A stretch of DNA of 33,017 nt from Minisyncoccota bacterium (GTDB lineage Bacteria > Patescibacteriota > Minisyncoccia > Minisyncoccales > Minisyncoccaceae): the NCBI GenBank assembly GCA_028717005.1, contig JAQUOQ010000002.1, positions 1 through 33,017 of the forward strand, in the 5' to 3' direction. Of this stretch, positions 1-7,018 are shown in pieces. A program made the position numbers and the translations under genes. The notes beneath the pieces were generated by a model. It worked only from the letters and a program-made list of their open reading frames with translations. It did not search any database and had not been told where the DNA came from. How positions within the stretch are numbered: the first letter of the stretch is position 1; each line of letters begins with the position of its first letter.

Positions 1-653
1 CCCGGCCTCAAAATCCCTTTTTCGACAATAGCCGTAACCGTAGGCCCCCGCCGCGAATCCAAATAAGCCTCGATAATGGCGGCTTCGGCTGAAGAAGCGC
101 TATCGGCCTTGAATTCAGCCATCTCCCCGACTAGTTGTATCATATCCAGAAGATCATTAATGCCTTTGCCGGTTTTTGCCGACATTTCAATTGCCGGCGT
201 GGTTCCGCCCATTGATTCAACATATATCTCTTCATCGGCAAGCTGGCGCTTCACCATTTCCGGATTTGCATCGGGCTTATCCATCTTGTTTATCGCTACA
301 ATCAAAGGCAGCTTATCTTTTTTGACCAATTCAATGGCTTCTCGGGTCTGTTTTTTTAACCCTTCGGCAGCATCAATCACTAAAATCGCGATGTCGGCTA
401 TTTTTGAGCCCCGCGCCCGAATAGCCGAAAACGCCTCGTGGCCGGGGGTGTCTATAAAAGTTATTTTCCTGTTGTTGTGTTCTATTTCATAAGCGCCGAC
501 GTGCTGGGTTATGCCCCCGGATTCTTTGGCCAAGACTTTAAAATCTTTTATCGCCATCAATAGTGATGTTTTGCCATGGTCAATATGCCCCAAAACAACC
601 ACCACCGGCGTTTTTATCGTTTGAATATTCTGTTGTTTTGCTGTTTCTGCCAT
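1..653 (-). CDS. infB: Translation initiation factor IF-2 (N-terminal part, cut by window edge)
   Basis: This GTPase places initiator tRNA on the 30S subunit and promotes subunit joining. The frame reads MAETAKQQNIQ and enters the G domain at once. The P-loop GHIDHGKTSLL is at about residues 22-32, followed by the IF-2 signature SGGITQHVGAY, then G3 DTPGHEAF, G4 NKMD and G5 SAKTGKG. The gene is still open at base 1, so domain II onward lies outside the window. The ATG at 653 is the only reasonable start. It leaves just about 17 residues before the G domain, so the long N-terminal region of most bacterial IF-2 proteins is absent, as is common in reduced genomes. The gene lies 35 nt downstream of the DUF4446 gene on the same strand and is probably cotranscribed with it. 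Identification is very secure. Confidence 0.96.
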   Translation of the reverse strand, partial: MAETAKQQNIQTIKTPVVVVLGHIDHGKTSLLMAIKDFKVLAKESGGITQHVGAYEIEHNNRKITFIDTPGHEAFSAIRARGSKIADIAILVIDAAEGLKKQTREAIELVKKDKLPLIVAINKMDKPDANPEMVKRQLADEEIYVESMGGTTPAIEMSAKTGKGINDLLDMIQLVGEMAEFKADSASSAEAAIIEAYLDSRRGPTVTAIVEKGILRP

Positions 654-688
654 ATCTTGCTTTCGGGCTAATTTAACAAAAAGGCTTA

Positions 689-1051
689 TTACTTAGCCTG
701 TTTTATTGCTTCTTTTTCTTCCTCGGATAATTGATATTTTGAAATGCCGTTTTCCACTGGTTTGGCGAATATGCGATTACCCTCTTTAGTATAAATGGAT
801 GTGACTATAAACCCGTTATTTTGGGTATCAAGCATTGCCAAAGAAAAACTTTGGTCTCCGCCCACGCTTCCGAAAGGATTAAACCTTACCAGGCCGGCTT
901 TCTGGAAAAAAAACTTGTTTTGTTTCTCAATCTCTTTTATTTTATCCAAAGCCTCGTCCATTTTTTTCTCAAGCCGGCTGATATATTTTTTTGCCTCTTC
1001 AAGATTTTTAATATCCGGCCCGTCCATTTTTTTGCTAGAAAAAGAAAACAT
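689..1051 (-). CDS. DUF4446 family protein
   Basis: This 120-residue protein has no known biochemical role. Residues about 15-45 are charged and heptad-like, consistent with a short coiled coil. They are followed by the characteristic block around VRFNPFGSVGGDQSFSLAML (about 56-75) and then FAKPVENG, matching what I recall of the DUF4446 family. That family normally has an N-terminal membrane anchor in Firmicutes; none is present here, so this version appears soluble. It is the upstream partner of infB with a 35-nt gap. ATG at 1051 is preceded by an AT-rich stretch with no clear Shine-Dalgarno sequence. I am fairly sure of the family and cannot assign a function. Confidence 0.8.
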   Translation of the reverse strand: MFSFSSKKMDGPDIKNLEEAKKYISRLEKKMDEALDKIKEIEKQNKFFFQKAGLVRFNPFGSVGGDQSFSLAMLDTQNNGFIVTSIYTKEGNRIFAKPVENGISKYQLSEEEKEAIKQAK

Positions 1052-1120
1052 AAATTATTTTAATTTTAATTTTGATGTAAATTAACCAATGTGTATATGG
1101 GGGGAGATTCGCCTACGTGT

Positions 1121-1140
1121 CATCCGCCAGCTGGCGGATG
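1121..1140. repeat. 20-bp perfect palindrome in tRNA-Ser flank
   Basis: CATCCGCCAGCTGGCGGATG is perfectly self-complementary. A partial relative (CATCCGCCAGC followed by CGGC) occurs at 18467-18481, just after topA. This suggests a dispersed palindromic repeat rather than a gene-specific terminator, since no T-run follows on either strand. The flank 1052-1270 otherwise holds AT-rich sequence, imperfect inverted repeats (GAGTAGTTTGT near 1160 against ACAAACTAC near 1213) and no credible ORF. Confidence 0.6.
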
Positions 1141-1270
1141 AGCTTTTGTGCTTTGTGTGAGTAGTTTGTCCTTTGGGAGCAAATTTACTATATCCTAATA
1201 ATTCCTTACCCTAATTACAAACTACAAATTACTAACTACTCGCATAATTTTACGCAGTAAAATTTGCTGA

Positions 1271-1354
1271 GGAGAGGGGGAGATTCGAACTCCCGGTGAG
1301 TTTCCCCACAATGGTTTTCGAAACCATCCCTTTAAACCGCTCAGGCACCTCTCC
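1271..1354 (-). tRNA. tRNA-Ser (anticodon CGA)
   Basis: Read on the minus strand, a 7-bp acceptor stem GGAGAGG/CCTCTCC closes the molecule. The anticodon stem ATGGT/ACCAT carries loop TTCGAAA, giving anticodon CGA for codon UCG. A long variable arm (TGTGGGGAAACTCACC region) marks it as class II, and the T arm is GGGAG-TTCGAAT-CTCCC. CCA is not encoded. The base after the acceptor stem reads U on the tRNA strand, whereas serine tRNAs usually have G at position 73. Confidence 0.93.
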
Positions 1355-1425
1355 ACGCGAATATCGCTACCGCGGCATCGCCACCGTAATAAATAAACCT
1401 TAGGTATCCTAAACCTAATAACTAA

Positions 1426-1454
1426 AAGATAGCATGGCGAGATAAATCTATCAA
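1426..1454 (-). promoter_or_regulatory. Probable promoter of tRNA-Ser
   Basis: On the minus strand TTGATA (1449-1454), a 17-nt spacer and TATCTT (1426-1431) preceded by TGC form a sigma70-type promoter with an extended -10. It would start transcription near 1419, about 65 nt before the tRNA. The site overlaps nothing else and lies directly downstream of the transporter gene. Confidence 0.5.
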
Positions 1455-1467
1455 GACAAAAACGAGC

Positions 1468-2397
1468 CTAATATTGTAAAAATAAAATGGCCAGCCCCAA
1501 AGCGATAACCAAGATTGAAATGGTTTTTTGGGCGATAACCGCGAGCGTTACCTTTTCTTTTAATAGTTTTGGGAAATAAAACGTGAAAAATACAACGAAA
1601 ATAAAGACAAAAGCATATTGCAATCCTTTTAAGGCATTCATAAACGGCAGATAAACAATCGGAACAAGAGCGATTGCAAATGATTGCAGAACAGTCGCCG
1701 CTCCCCCGGCACCCTGCGCCAGAAAAAAGATTGCACCTGTTTGCTGGCTGACTTTTTCTTTGCTTTCAAAGATATCCCGATAAAAATTCTTATTAAGCAG
1801 CAAAAAAATTGCCATAATAAATGTGGTGATCCTTATCCATATAAATCCTTGCCAAAAAGGCTGGTCTAAAAATATGAATTTCGAAAATACAAAGTCCATA
1901 GAAAAAAGTGTTGCCGTGACTAAAGACAACTTTAGGCTCTCTTTCGTAAAAATCCTGCTATCCTGGTCAATACTTATGAGCAATGTCCCGATAAGCAAAA
2001 GGCCGAAGGCCAAAATCTCCCGCACGCCCAAGGGCTGGGGGCCCCAAAAAACATAAGTTAGGCCAAAAATGAATATCGGCTGGGCTGCGCCGATTGCCGG
2101 GACCACGCTTGATGCGTCAAATTTTTCCAAAGCGCTGAAAAGCCCGAATAAGCCGGCAATGTAAATAATCGCGTCCAAAACAATCCACAAAGCGGCGATG
2201 CCGCTTGGCAAATCAAAATCCACAAAAGGTATGGCGAATATCGCTATAACGCTCAAAAGGCTCACGTAAAAAGTATAAGCTCTTGGTTTCGGCGATCTCG
2301 CCAGCAAAATTTTGTCGCCCAAAGAAGATATCGCAAAAAAGAGATAACTGAGTATCGCGATAAAAAACCAGGCGTATTGTCCTAATGAGAAACTCAT
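1468..2397 (-). CDS. DMT-superfamily (EamA-like) membrane transporter
   Basis: This 309-residue protein is almost entirely hydrophobic helices, about ten, separated by short charged loops. That matches the 10-TM drug/metabolite transporter fold with two internal EamA repeats. The loop EKFDASSVVPAIGAAQPIFIF (about 93-113) resembles the repeat-1 motif in which sugar/nucleotide or metabolite exporters read 'A..A..A..P'. The second half begins near residue 155 with SLKLSLVTATLFSMDFVFSK. The substrate cannot be told from sequence. Its ATG overlaps the stop of the upstream glycosyltransferase gene by 4 nt (ATGA), so the two are almost certainly translated from one mRNA. This suggests a lipid- or sugar-linked role, which is inference only. 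It ends about 110 nt before tRNA-Ser. Confidence 0.72.
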   Translation of the reverse strand: MSFSLGQYAWFFIAILSYLFFAISSLGDKILLARSPKPRAYTFYVSLLSVIAIFAIPFVDFDLPSGIAALWIVLDAIIYIAGLFGLFSALEKFDASSVVPAIGAAQPIFIFGLTYVFWGPQPLGVREILAFGLLLIGTLLISIDQDSRIFTKESLKLSLVTATLFSMDFVFSKFIFLDQPFWQGFIWIRITTFIMAIFLLLNKNFYRDIFESKEKVSQQTGAIFFLAQGAGGAATVLQSFAIALVPIVYLPFMNALKGLQYAFVFIFVVFFTFYFPKLLKEKVTLAVIAQKTISILVIALGLAILFLQY

Positions 2398-3683
2398 TGT
2401 GAAATTATCTTATCTATATTAAAAACGCCCAATTGCCGGCCCTCGACAAAGCCTTCCATCGCCATTTCCGCCAAATGGCCGGCCTTAAGCCAGTCGAAAA
2501 TCCATTCTTCTATGCAGGTTGTATCCCGCTGTTCCGCCCCGAAACCATGCATTAAGAGCCACTCTTTGTTAAAATCTTCCTGCGAGCCTATGGTCGGAGC
2601 AATAATAATCGGCAGCCCCAGAGCGGAATAAAAAGAAAGTTCCGACGGCTTTGTCCACAAAACATCCGCCTTGCTTATCGCTTCGTTAAAACTGTCAAAA
2701 TAATCAGAAAAATTATCGGCAAAAATTATCTCCAGATTACGGAATTTTTCCATTTTCAACGCCCTTATTTCCTGTTCAAAATATTCTTTGATCTTTCGGT
2801 TGGTGCCGGCGACTAAAATAATTTTCATTTCCCTAGCACCTATCTTTTCTTTAAATTGTTGCAGTAATTTTACGCCGATTTCTTTTTGCGCTCCCGCTCC
2901 CCCTACCGCGAACATCAGAGTAAGCACATGGTCGCCGTTGTTGGGGGTTTCTCCCAATTTATTTTTAACCAACGAAACGTATTGCTTGCGATACACTCTT
3001 TTCGGATCTAAATTCGCCAGCCGGTTCGCCACGTCGTATTTTAAAAGCTTCATATCGTCGCTGCCAATGCATTTTACCGGCAATGGATAGCCGGTTAAAA
3101 AAATATTTTCCTTCCTGACTCCGTACAGACGCAAACGCTCAACCACCCGCTCGTTCGGCGCAAAATATTTTATGCGCGATTTGCCGGGAATCAGGGGCGC
3201 CCAGCTGCGGGAAATGTCCGCATCGCAAACAACGCAATAGATTTCTCCGGGATAGCGAAAATATTCGGCCATAAAAGCCGGCGTAAAAAAAGTAGAGATA
3301 ATCGGTTTGGCCTTCTCCCCCGCTTTAGGCCAAAGCTTTTTTATCAAATGCCGGCCCCAGCCGTTTATAAAAAGGTTATAGGTGTTTTTTTCGACAAAAT
3401 TGGCGCGCGAAAGGTCTCTCTTCGGATAAAACTCGAATATTTTCTGCGTTTTGTCGTAAAGCGAGAATAAAAAATTGCCGATAAATGGAATGCGCTTTGA
3501 CCTTGAAACAAATTCGTAGAAACTCCTTGAACCTTCCCAAATTACCCTGTCTTTTTCCGGGATGCCTTCGTAATTGTTGGCATTTATTATTTTCTTTCCG
3601 ATAGCCAAATCAGCAAGCGCGTAAGCTGTCCTCTGGTGACCGTAGCCCATATTAATTGAAATGACCCAAGCCTTTTCTTCCAT
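2394..3683 (-). CDS. GT-B glycosyltransferase, MGDG-synthase/GT28-like
   Basis: This 429-residue protein looks like a two-domain GT-B enzyme. The N-terminus (WVISINMGYGHQRTAYALA) has the glycine/histidine loop typical of diacylglycerol glucosyl- or galactosyltransferases and MurG relatives. The C-terminal half holds the donor-site region: AVGGAGAQKEIG near 262-273, then KPSELSFYSALGLPIIIAP near 340-360, where nucleotide-sugar enzymes of GT28 have a KPGG..EA motif. No membrane segment or signal peptide is evident, so it would act at the inner face of the membrane. Glycolipid synthesis is the most natural role, but the acceptor and sugar are unknown. The downstream transporter overlaps by 4 nt. 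Fold assignment is reasonable; specific function is uncertain. Confidence 0.6.
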   Translation of the reverse strand: MEEKAWVISINMGYGHQRTAYALADLAIGKKIINANNYEGIPEKDRVIWEGSRSFYEFVSRSKRIPFIGNFLFSLYDKTQKIFEFYPKRDLSRANFVEKNTYNLFINGWGRHLIKKLWPKAGEKAKPIISTFFTPAFMAEYFRYPGEIYCVVCDADISRSWAPLIPGKSRIKYFAPNERVVERLRLYGVRKENIFLTGYPLPVKCIGSDDMKLLKYDVANRLANLDPKRVYRKQYVSLVKNKLGETPNNGDHVLTLMFAVGGAGAQKEIGVKLLQQFKEKIGAREMKIILVAGTNRKIKEYFEQEIRALKMEKFRNLEIIFADNFSDYFDSFNEAISKADVLWTKPSELSFYSALGLPIIIAPTIGSQEDFNKEWLLMHGFGAEQRDTTCIEEWIFDWLKAGHLAEMAMEGFVEGRQLGVFNIDKIISQ

Positions 3684-3733
3684 TTATTTTTGCCCGGTTA
3701 AAAGCAATTCAAGCAAATGCTTTATGATTAATT

Positions 3734-3774
3734 CCTTCGCCTCGCCAAGGCCATAAAGTTGTGAAGGGCGAAGG
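3734..3774. other. Hairpin between comEC and glycosyltransferase genes
   Basis: CCTTCGCC (3734-3741) pairs with GGCGAAGG (3767-3774) around a 25-nt loop. It sits 23 nt after the comEC stop on the minus strand and could be a weak or processing-type terminator. No uridine run follows, so an intrinsic terminator is not clear. Confidence 0.4.
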
Positions 3775-3796
3775 AGGGTTTATTCTTTATTATAAT

Positions 3797-5326
3797 CTAT
3801 TGCCAAAAAATTTCCAAATCTTTTTTCTTCCTTAAATTCCAAAAAATCCAAAGAACGGCAAGATAAAACGAAATTGTGATCAAATATCCGAAGCTAAGGC
3901 CTAAAACAGCGAATGGCAGATGGGCGGAAAAATTGATTACCCAAAGCAAATATTTTGAAAATAAAAAACAAACTGCGGAAACGATTGAACCGATTATCGG
4001 CGCGATCAGCCCCGCGACGGGAAAAACTATTCCCGAAATCATAAGTCCGGCGAGTATCGGGATTGCGAGAATATTGCTAAAAAACGATGCTAAAGAAAAA
4101 TAGCCGAAAGAATTAACAATCACGGGAATGGTAAGTATTTGGGCAGAAAAGGTTGATGCTATTATTTCCTTGAGCGCGGGCAAGCGGCTTTTGAATAGTT
4201 TTTTATCGAGCCAGCTGTTAATTTGCGGCCCGGCGCAGATAATCCCGGCTACAGCCAGAAAAGAAAGCTCAAACCCGAGATCAAATTTCAGCGCCAGCGG
4301 ATTTTGGAGCAAAATCAAAAACCCAGCCATTGCGAGCGACCTCAAAGCATATGCCGCTCGGTCAAAAAGCTGCCCCACAAGCAAAAGGCCGGCCATAATT
4401 CCAGACCTTACCGCCGAAGCCGGCGACCCGGCCATAATCACGTAAACAATAATTAAAATTAGCGAAACCGCGGCAGCCTGCTTTTTCCAAAAACCCAAAG
4501 CAATAAAAATCTGGAAAACAAAGGCGGAAAACAAAACAATGTGCATTCCGGAAATGGCAATAGCATGGCTTAATCCGCTTTTGGATAAATCTTGCTTCAG
4601 GTCGTCGCCAATAACGCCGCTATCCCCCAAAATCATCGCCTGAATAACCGACTCTTCTTTTTGCGGAAGGTTCTTTTGCATTTGCTCCCTTAATTTTTCC
4701 TTAAAATTAAGCAACTGCGCGTAAAGTTTTTCCGCGGGATTAGAATAATTGCCCGATTTGACAATTTTTATTTCCGGATAAGCCATTGAAGCGGAAATGC
4801 CGTCTTTTGCCAAAAATCCCTGATAGTCAAAATCTTCGATAGCGCCGGGCATCCTTAACTCGCCTTCGGCCTCGATTATGTCCCCGTAAGCCGTTCCAAA
4901 ATAGGGATCAACAAAAATGATAATTTTGCCGGCGTTCCGGCTCGGCTGCTTAATTTCGCTGTTAGGCAAAACTATTTCTTCCGCCGAAACTGTAAGCCTT
5001 TTGTTCTTACCGCCCAGCTGGGGATCGCGGACAACCCTTCCCCTGATCAGGGCTTTTTTGCCGCAATTTTCCGTAATAACGTTATTTGTCAGGTCATAAA
5101 ATCTGGCATTAAAATAATATATTCCGGCTGAAAAAATAATCAGGCAAAACCCCGCGATTACAACAATTTTTTTGTTCCAAAAAATGCCGATGATAGCAAT
5201 GCCGACCAAACAAACTGAAAAGAAAATTGCCGTTATCGGCCAATTTTTCGGCATAAAAAAAGAGGCGATAAAAATGCCTCCAGAAAAAGACAAGCACAAT
5301 GCTAAAAATATATCGCCCTTCCCCAT
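3797..5326 (-). CDS. comEC: ComEC/Rec2 family DNA-uptake channel, lacking the C-terminal nuclease-like domain
   Basis: This is the inner-membrane channel that imports single-stranded DNA during natural transformation. N-terminal TM helices (about 1-75) precede a soluble OB-like/DUF4131 segment (about 80-190, including ALIRGRVVRDPQLGG and DFDYQGFLAKDGI). The Competence domain follows (about 200-490), with the hallmark GDDLKQDLSKSGLSHAIAIS and SGMHI, then many hydrophobic helices. The frame ends at 509 residues in KKDLEIFWQ. Full-length ComEC proteins continue for 200-300 more residues into a metallo-beta-lactamase-like domain, which is absent here and is not found as a separate gene nearby. 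It is the last gene of the nrdD-to-comEC cluster, 1 nt after the rhomboid gene. dprA, 10 kb away, supports a working competence pathway. Confidence 0.9.
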   Translation of the reverse strand: MGKGDIFLALCLSFSGGIFIASFFMPKNWPITAIFFSVCLVGIAIIGIFWNKKIVVIAGFCLIIFSAGIYYFNARFYDLTNNVITENCGKKALIRGRVVRDPQLGGKNKRLTVSAEEIVLPNSEIKQPSRNAGKIIIFVDPYFGTAYGDIIEAEGELRMPGAIEDFDYQGFLAKDGISASMAYPEIKIVKSGNYSNPAEKLYAQLLNFKEKLREQMQKNLPQKEESVIQAMILGDSGVIGDDLKQDLSKSGLSHAIAISGMHIVLFSAFVFQIFIALGFWKKQAAAVSLILIIVYVIMAGSPASAVRSGIMAGLLLVGQLFDRAAYALRSLAMAGFLILLQNPLALKFDLGFELSFLAVAGIICAGPQINSWLDKKLFKSRLPALKEIIASTFSAQILTIPVIVNSFGYFSLASFFSNILAIPILAGLMISGIVFPVAGLIAPIIGSIVSAVCFLFSKYLLWVINFSAHLPFAVLGLSFGYLITISFYLAVLWIFWNLRKKKDLEIFWQ

Positions 5327-5327
5327 C

Positions 5328-5957
5328 TCAAATTAATTTTCTTCGGCTGGCGAACTTTTTAATTAAAATCGCTCCCGCCAAGAAGCCGCCGACATGGGCC
5401 GAATAAGCCACCAGGCTTCCGTTCGAAAAATAAAGCGAAACAAATTGGTACAAAAACCAGATAATTATGAAAATCAGGGCCGGAATGGAAATCAGCGTCC
5501 AGATTATAATAAGCGGAACTATTGATTTTATCTTATTGCCCGGAAATAAAACCAGATATCCTCCCAAAATGCCGGAAATGGCTCCGGATGCGCCGACAAC
5601 AGGAATATTGCTTGCGCCGCTCATAAGCGCGTAAACCAGAGCGGCGATAAAGCCGCAAACCAGATAAAAAATAAAAAAACGGACCGGGCCGATGCGCGAT
5701 TCCAAATTTTCTCCGAACACCCACAAAAACAGCATATTGCCCAATAAGTGCAGCAAATCTGCATGCAAAAACATTGCCGTAAAAATTGTAAAAATACGCC
5801 CGTCTAAAATATCTCTCGGAAAAAATCCGAAAAGTGCGGCAAAATGGCCGATATTCTGGAAAGTATAGAAAAAAAAGAAAACATTGGCCAGAACCAAGCC
5901 TATTGTCACAAAAGGCAGTTTCCCTTTTATTCTATTTTCGTCATACAGAGGGATCAT
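5328..5957 (-). CDS. Rhomboid-family intramembrane serine protease
   Basis: Rhomboids cut transmembrane proteins inside the bilayer. The 209 residues form about six hydrophobic helices. The catalytic serine lies in GASGAISG (122-129, Ser124), and the partner histidine in AYSAHVGGFLAG (His188). The oxyanion-side motif HADLLHLLGNMLFL (65-78) provides the conserved His and Asn. All diagnostic residues are present, so activity is expected. The ATG at 5957 gives the usual short cytoplasmic start (MIPLYDENRIKGKLPFVT). The gene is 3 nt from nrdG and 1 nt from comEC, clearly in one transcription unit. Its substrate is unknown, and a functional tie to ribonucleotide reduction or competence is not implied by sequence. 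Confidence 0.93.
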   Translation of the reverse strand: MIPLYDENRIKGKLPFVTIGLVLANVFFFFYTFQNIGHFAALFGFFPRDILDGRIFTIFTAMFLHADLLHLLGNMLFLWVFGENLESRIGPVRFFIFYLVCGFIAALVYALMSGASNIPVVGASGAISGILGGYLVLFPGNKIKSIVPLIIIWTLISIPALIFIIIWFLYQFVSLYFSNGSLVAYSAHVGGFLAGAILIKKFASRRKLI

Positions 5958-5960
5958 TTA

Positions 5961-6671
5961 TTATCTGATTTTAAAAATATCAAACATCGGCACAACTTCC
6001 TTTTCTATTTCCGATAAAACAATATCTTCAAAGGGTTTGGCGCCGGCGAAATCCGGATTAATCGTCCCCTTTTCTCCGCGGAAGCGCTGAAGAAAATATT
6101 TTTTGGCCGGAGCAATATTTTTTGCCATTGTGATTATATCTTCTTTAGAATGTATCAGCGGAACAATGGTGGTTCGGAATTCATAATCAAGCCCGGAATT
6201 TTTTATAATAGCAATCGACTGTTTTATTTTTTCCAGATCATATCGAACTCCGCATGCCTCGGCATATTTTTCTTCCGTAAGCGGAGCTTTAATGTCCATC
6301 GCAATATAATCGATCAGCTGCAAGCTTATTAATTCCGCCAGTGCCTCCGGATTGGACCCGTTCGTGTCCAGCTTAATCGAAAAACCAAGGCCTTTTATTT
6401 TCTTGCAAAAACCCGGCAAATCCGGATTGATTGTCGGTTCTCCGCCGCACAATACGCAGCCTTCAATCATTCCTTGTTTTTCTTTTAAAAAAGAAAAAAA
6501 ATAATCTTCGCTGATTTGCGGCTGATTTTTTATCGCTTCCGGCAGGACCAGCTCCTGCGAGTAGCAAAAGGGGCAGCGAAAATTGCAGCCGGACAAAAAA
6601 ACCGTACAAGCCAATTTGGACGGATAATCAACAAGAGTAAGTTTTTGCAACCCCCCGATTTTAACGGCCAT
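5961..6671 (-). CDS. nrdG: Anaerobic ribonucleotide reductase activating protein (radical SAM)
   Basis: NrdG uses S-adenosylmethionine and a [4Fe-4S] cluster to create the glycyl radical on NrdD. The cluster motif CNFRCPFC gives Cys29, Cys33 and Cys36 in the canonical CX3CX2C order. It is followed by the radical-SAM pattern GGEPTINPDLPGF (about 99-111) and DTNGSNPEALAEL (about 133-145). At 236 residues it resembles the longer NrdG/PflA-like activases with a complete partial-barrel. It sits directly downstream of the small glycyl-radical gene (6-nt gap), which follows nrdD. One activase is therefore cotranscribed with two possible glycyl-radical substrates. ATG at 6671 has no obvious Shine-Dalgarno sequence. 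Confidence 0.92.
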   Translation of the reverse strand: MAVKIGGLQKLTLVDYPSKLACTVFLSGCNFRCPFCYSQELVLPEAIKNQPQISEDYFFSFLKEKQGMIEGCVLCGGEPTINPDLPGFCKKIKGLGFSIKLDTNGSNPEALAELISLQLIDYIAMDIKAPLTEEKYAEACGVRYDLEKIKQSIAIIKNSGLDYEFRTTIVPLIHSKEDIITMAKNIAPAKKYFLQRFRGEKGTINPDFAGAKPFEDIVLSEIEKEVVPMFDIFKIR

Positions 6672-6677
6672 ACGCTT

Positions 6678-6965
6678 TTATATTTCTTCGATATTAAACT
6701 CTTTCCTGTCCTTGAATTCCTGCTGCTTGCCCTCGTTCCATTGAGACACCGGCCTCAGATAGCCGACGACGCGGGAATAAACTTCCGTATTTTTGTAATT
6801 TCTAAGGCTTTTATCCTTGCTGAAGCAATCATTGCATTTAAACACAACCATATCCGTGCCGTCGTCTATTACGTATTTCAAAAGCTGGCCGTTTTCTATT
6901 TCGTAATTTGAATTTATTTTGACTTCCCTGCCGCAATCATGGCAGAAAAAATTATCTGGCCCCAT
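6678..6965 (-). CDS. Small zinc-ribbon protein with a stand-alone NrdD glycyl-radical domain
   Basis: The protein is 95 residues. Residues 8-47 carry two CXXC pairs (Cys8/Cys11 and Cys44/Cys47), a zinc-ribbon pattern. Residues 61-90 are identical, residue for residue, to the glycyl-radical region of the NrdD encoded just upstream (EVYSRVVGYLRPVSQ onward), including Gly68, which aligns with radical Gly675 of NrdD. A full NrdD C-terminus also has a Cys cluster before the radical loop, so this gene copies that module's layout with a four-Cys site. NrdD here shows only three (Cys658, Cys661, Cys667). It has its own ATG and stop, lies 46 nt after nrdD and 6 nt before nrdG, and keeps an intact frame. 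By analogy with GrcA/YfiD for pyruvate formate-lyase, it may replace a damaged radical domain. A regulatory or decoy role is also possible. The function is inferred. Confidence 0.78.
   Translation of the reverse strand: MGPDNFFCHDCGREVKINSNYEIENGQLLKYVIDDGTDMVVFKCNDCFSKDKSLRNYKNTEVYSRVVGYLRPVSQWNEGKQQEFKDRKEFNIEEI
6694..6785 (-). repeat. Copy B of a 92-bp near-identical repeat (glycyl-radical segment)
   Basis: This stretch matches 7046-7137 at 88 of 92 positions (offset 352). The four differences (6744, 6768, 6771, 6783) are all third-codon positions and silent. It lies wholly within the small glycyl-radical gene; similarity stops abruptly at both ends. Confidence 0.92.
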
Positions 6966-6974
6966 AAAATTTGA

Positions 6975-7018
6975 TTAATTTTTTTAAATTAATTTGGTTA
7001 ATTTTTTTAAATTAATTT
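6975..7018. repeat. Two tandem 21-bp AT-rich palindromic units between nrdD and the glycyl-radical gene
   Basis: Positions 6975-6995 and 6998-7018 are identical, separated by GG. Each contains inverted arms TTAATTT and AAATTAA around TTTT, so each can form a 7-bp hairpin in RNA or a symmetric protein site. The second unit overlaps the nrdD stop codon (7012-7014). A role in attenuation, RNA processing or protein binding is possible; sequence alone cannot tell. Confidence 0.75.

Noticed and set aside
76-492. Long plus-strand open frame (138 codons)
   Set aside because: It is antisense to infB, whose GTPase motifs are unmistakable, and has no recognisable protein features.
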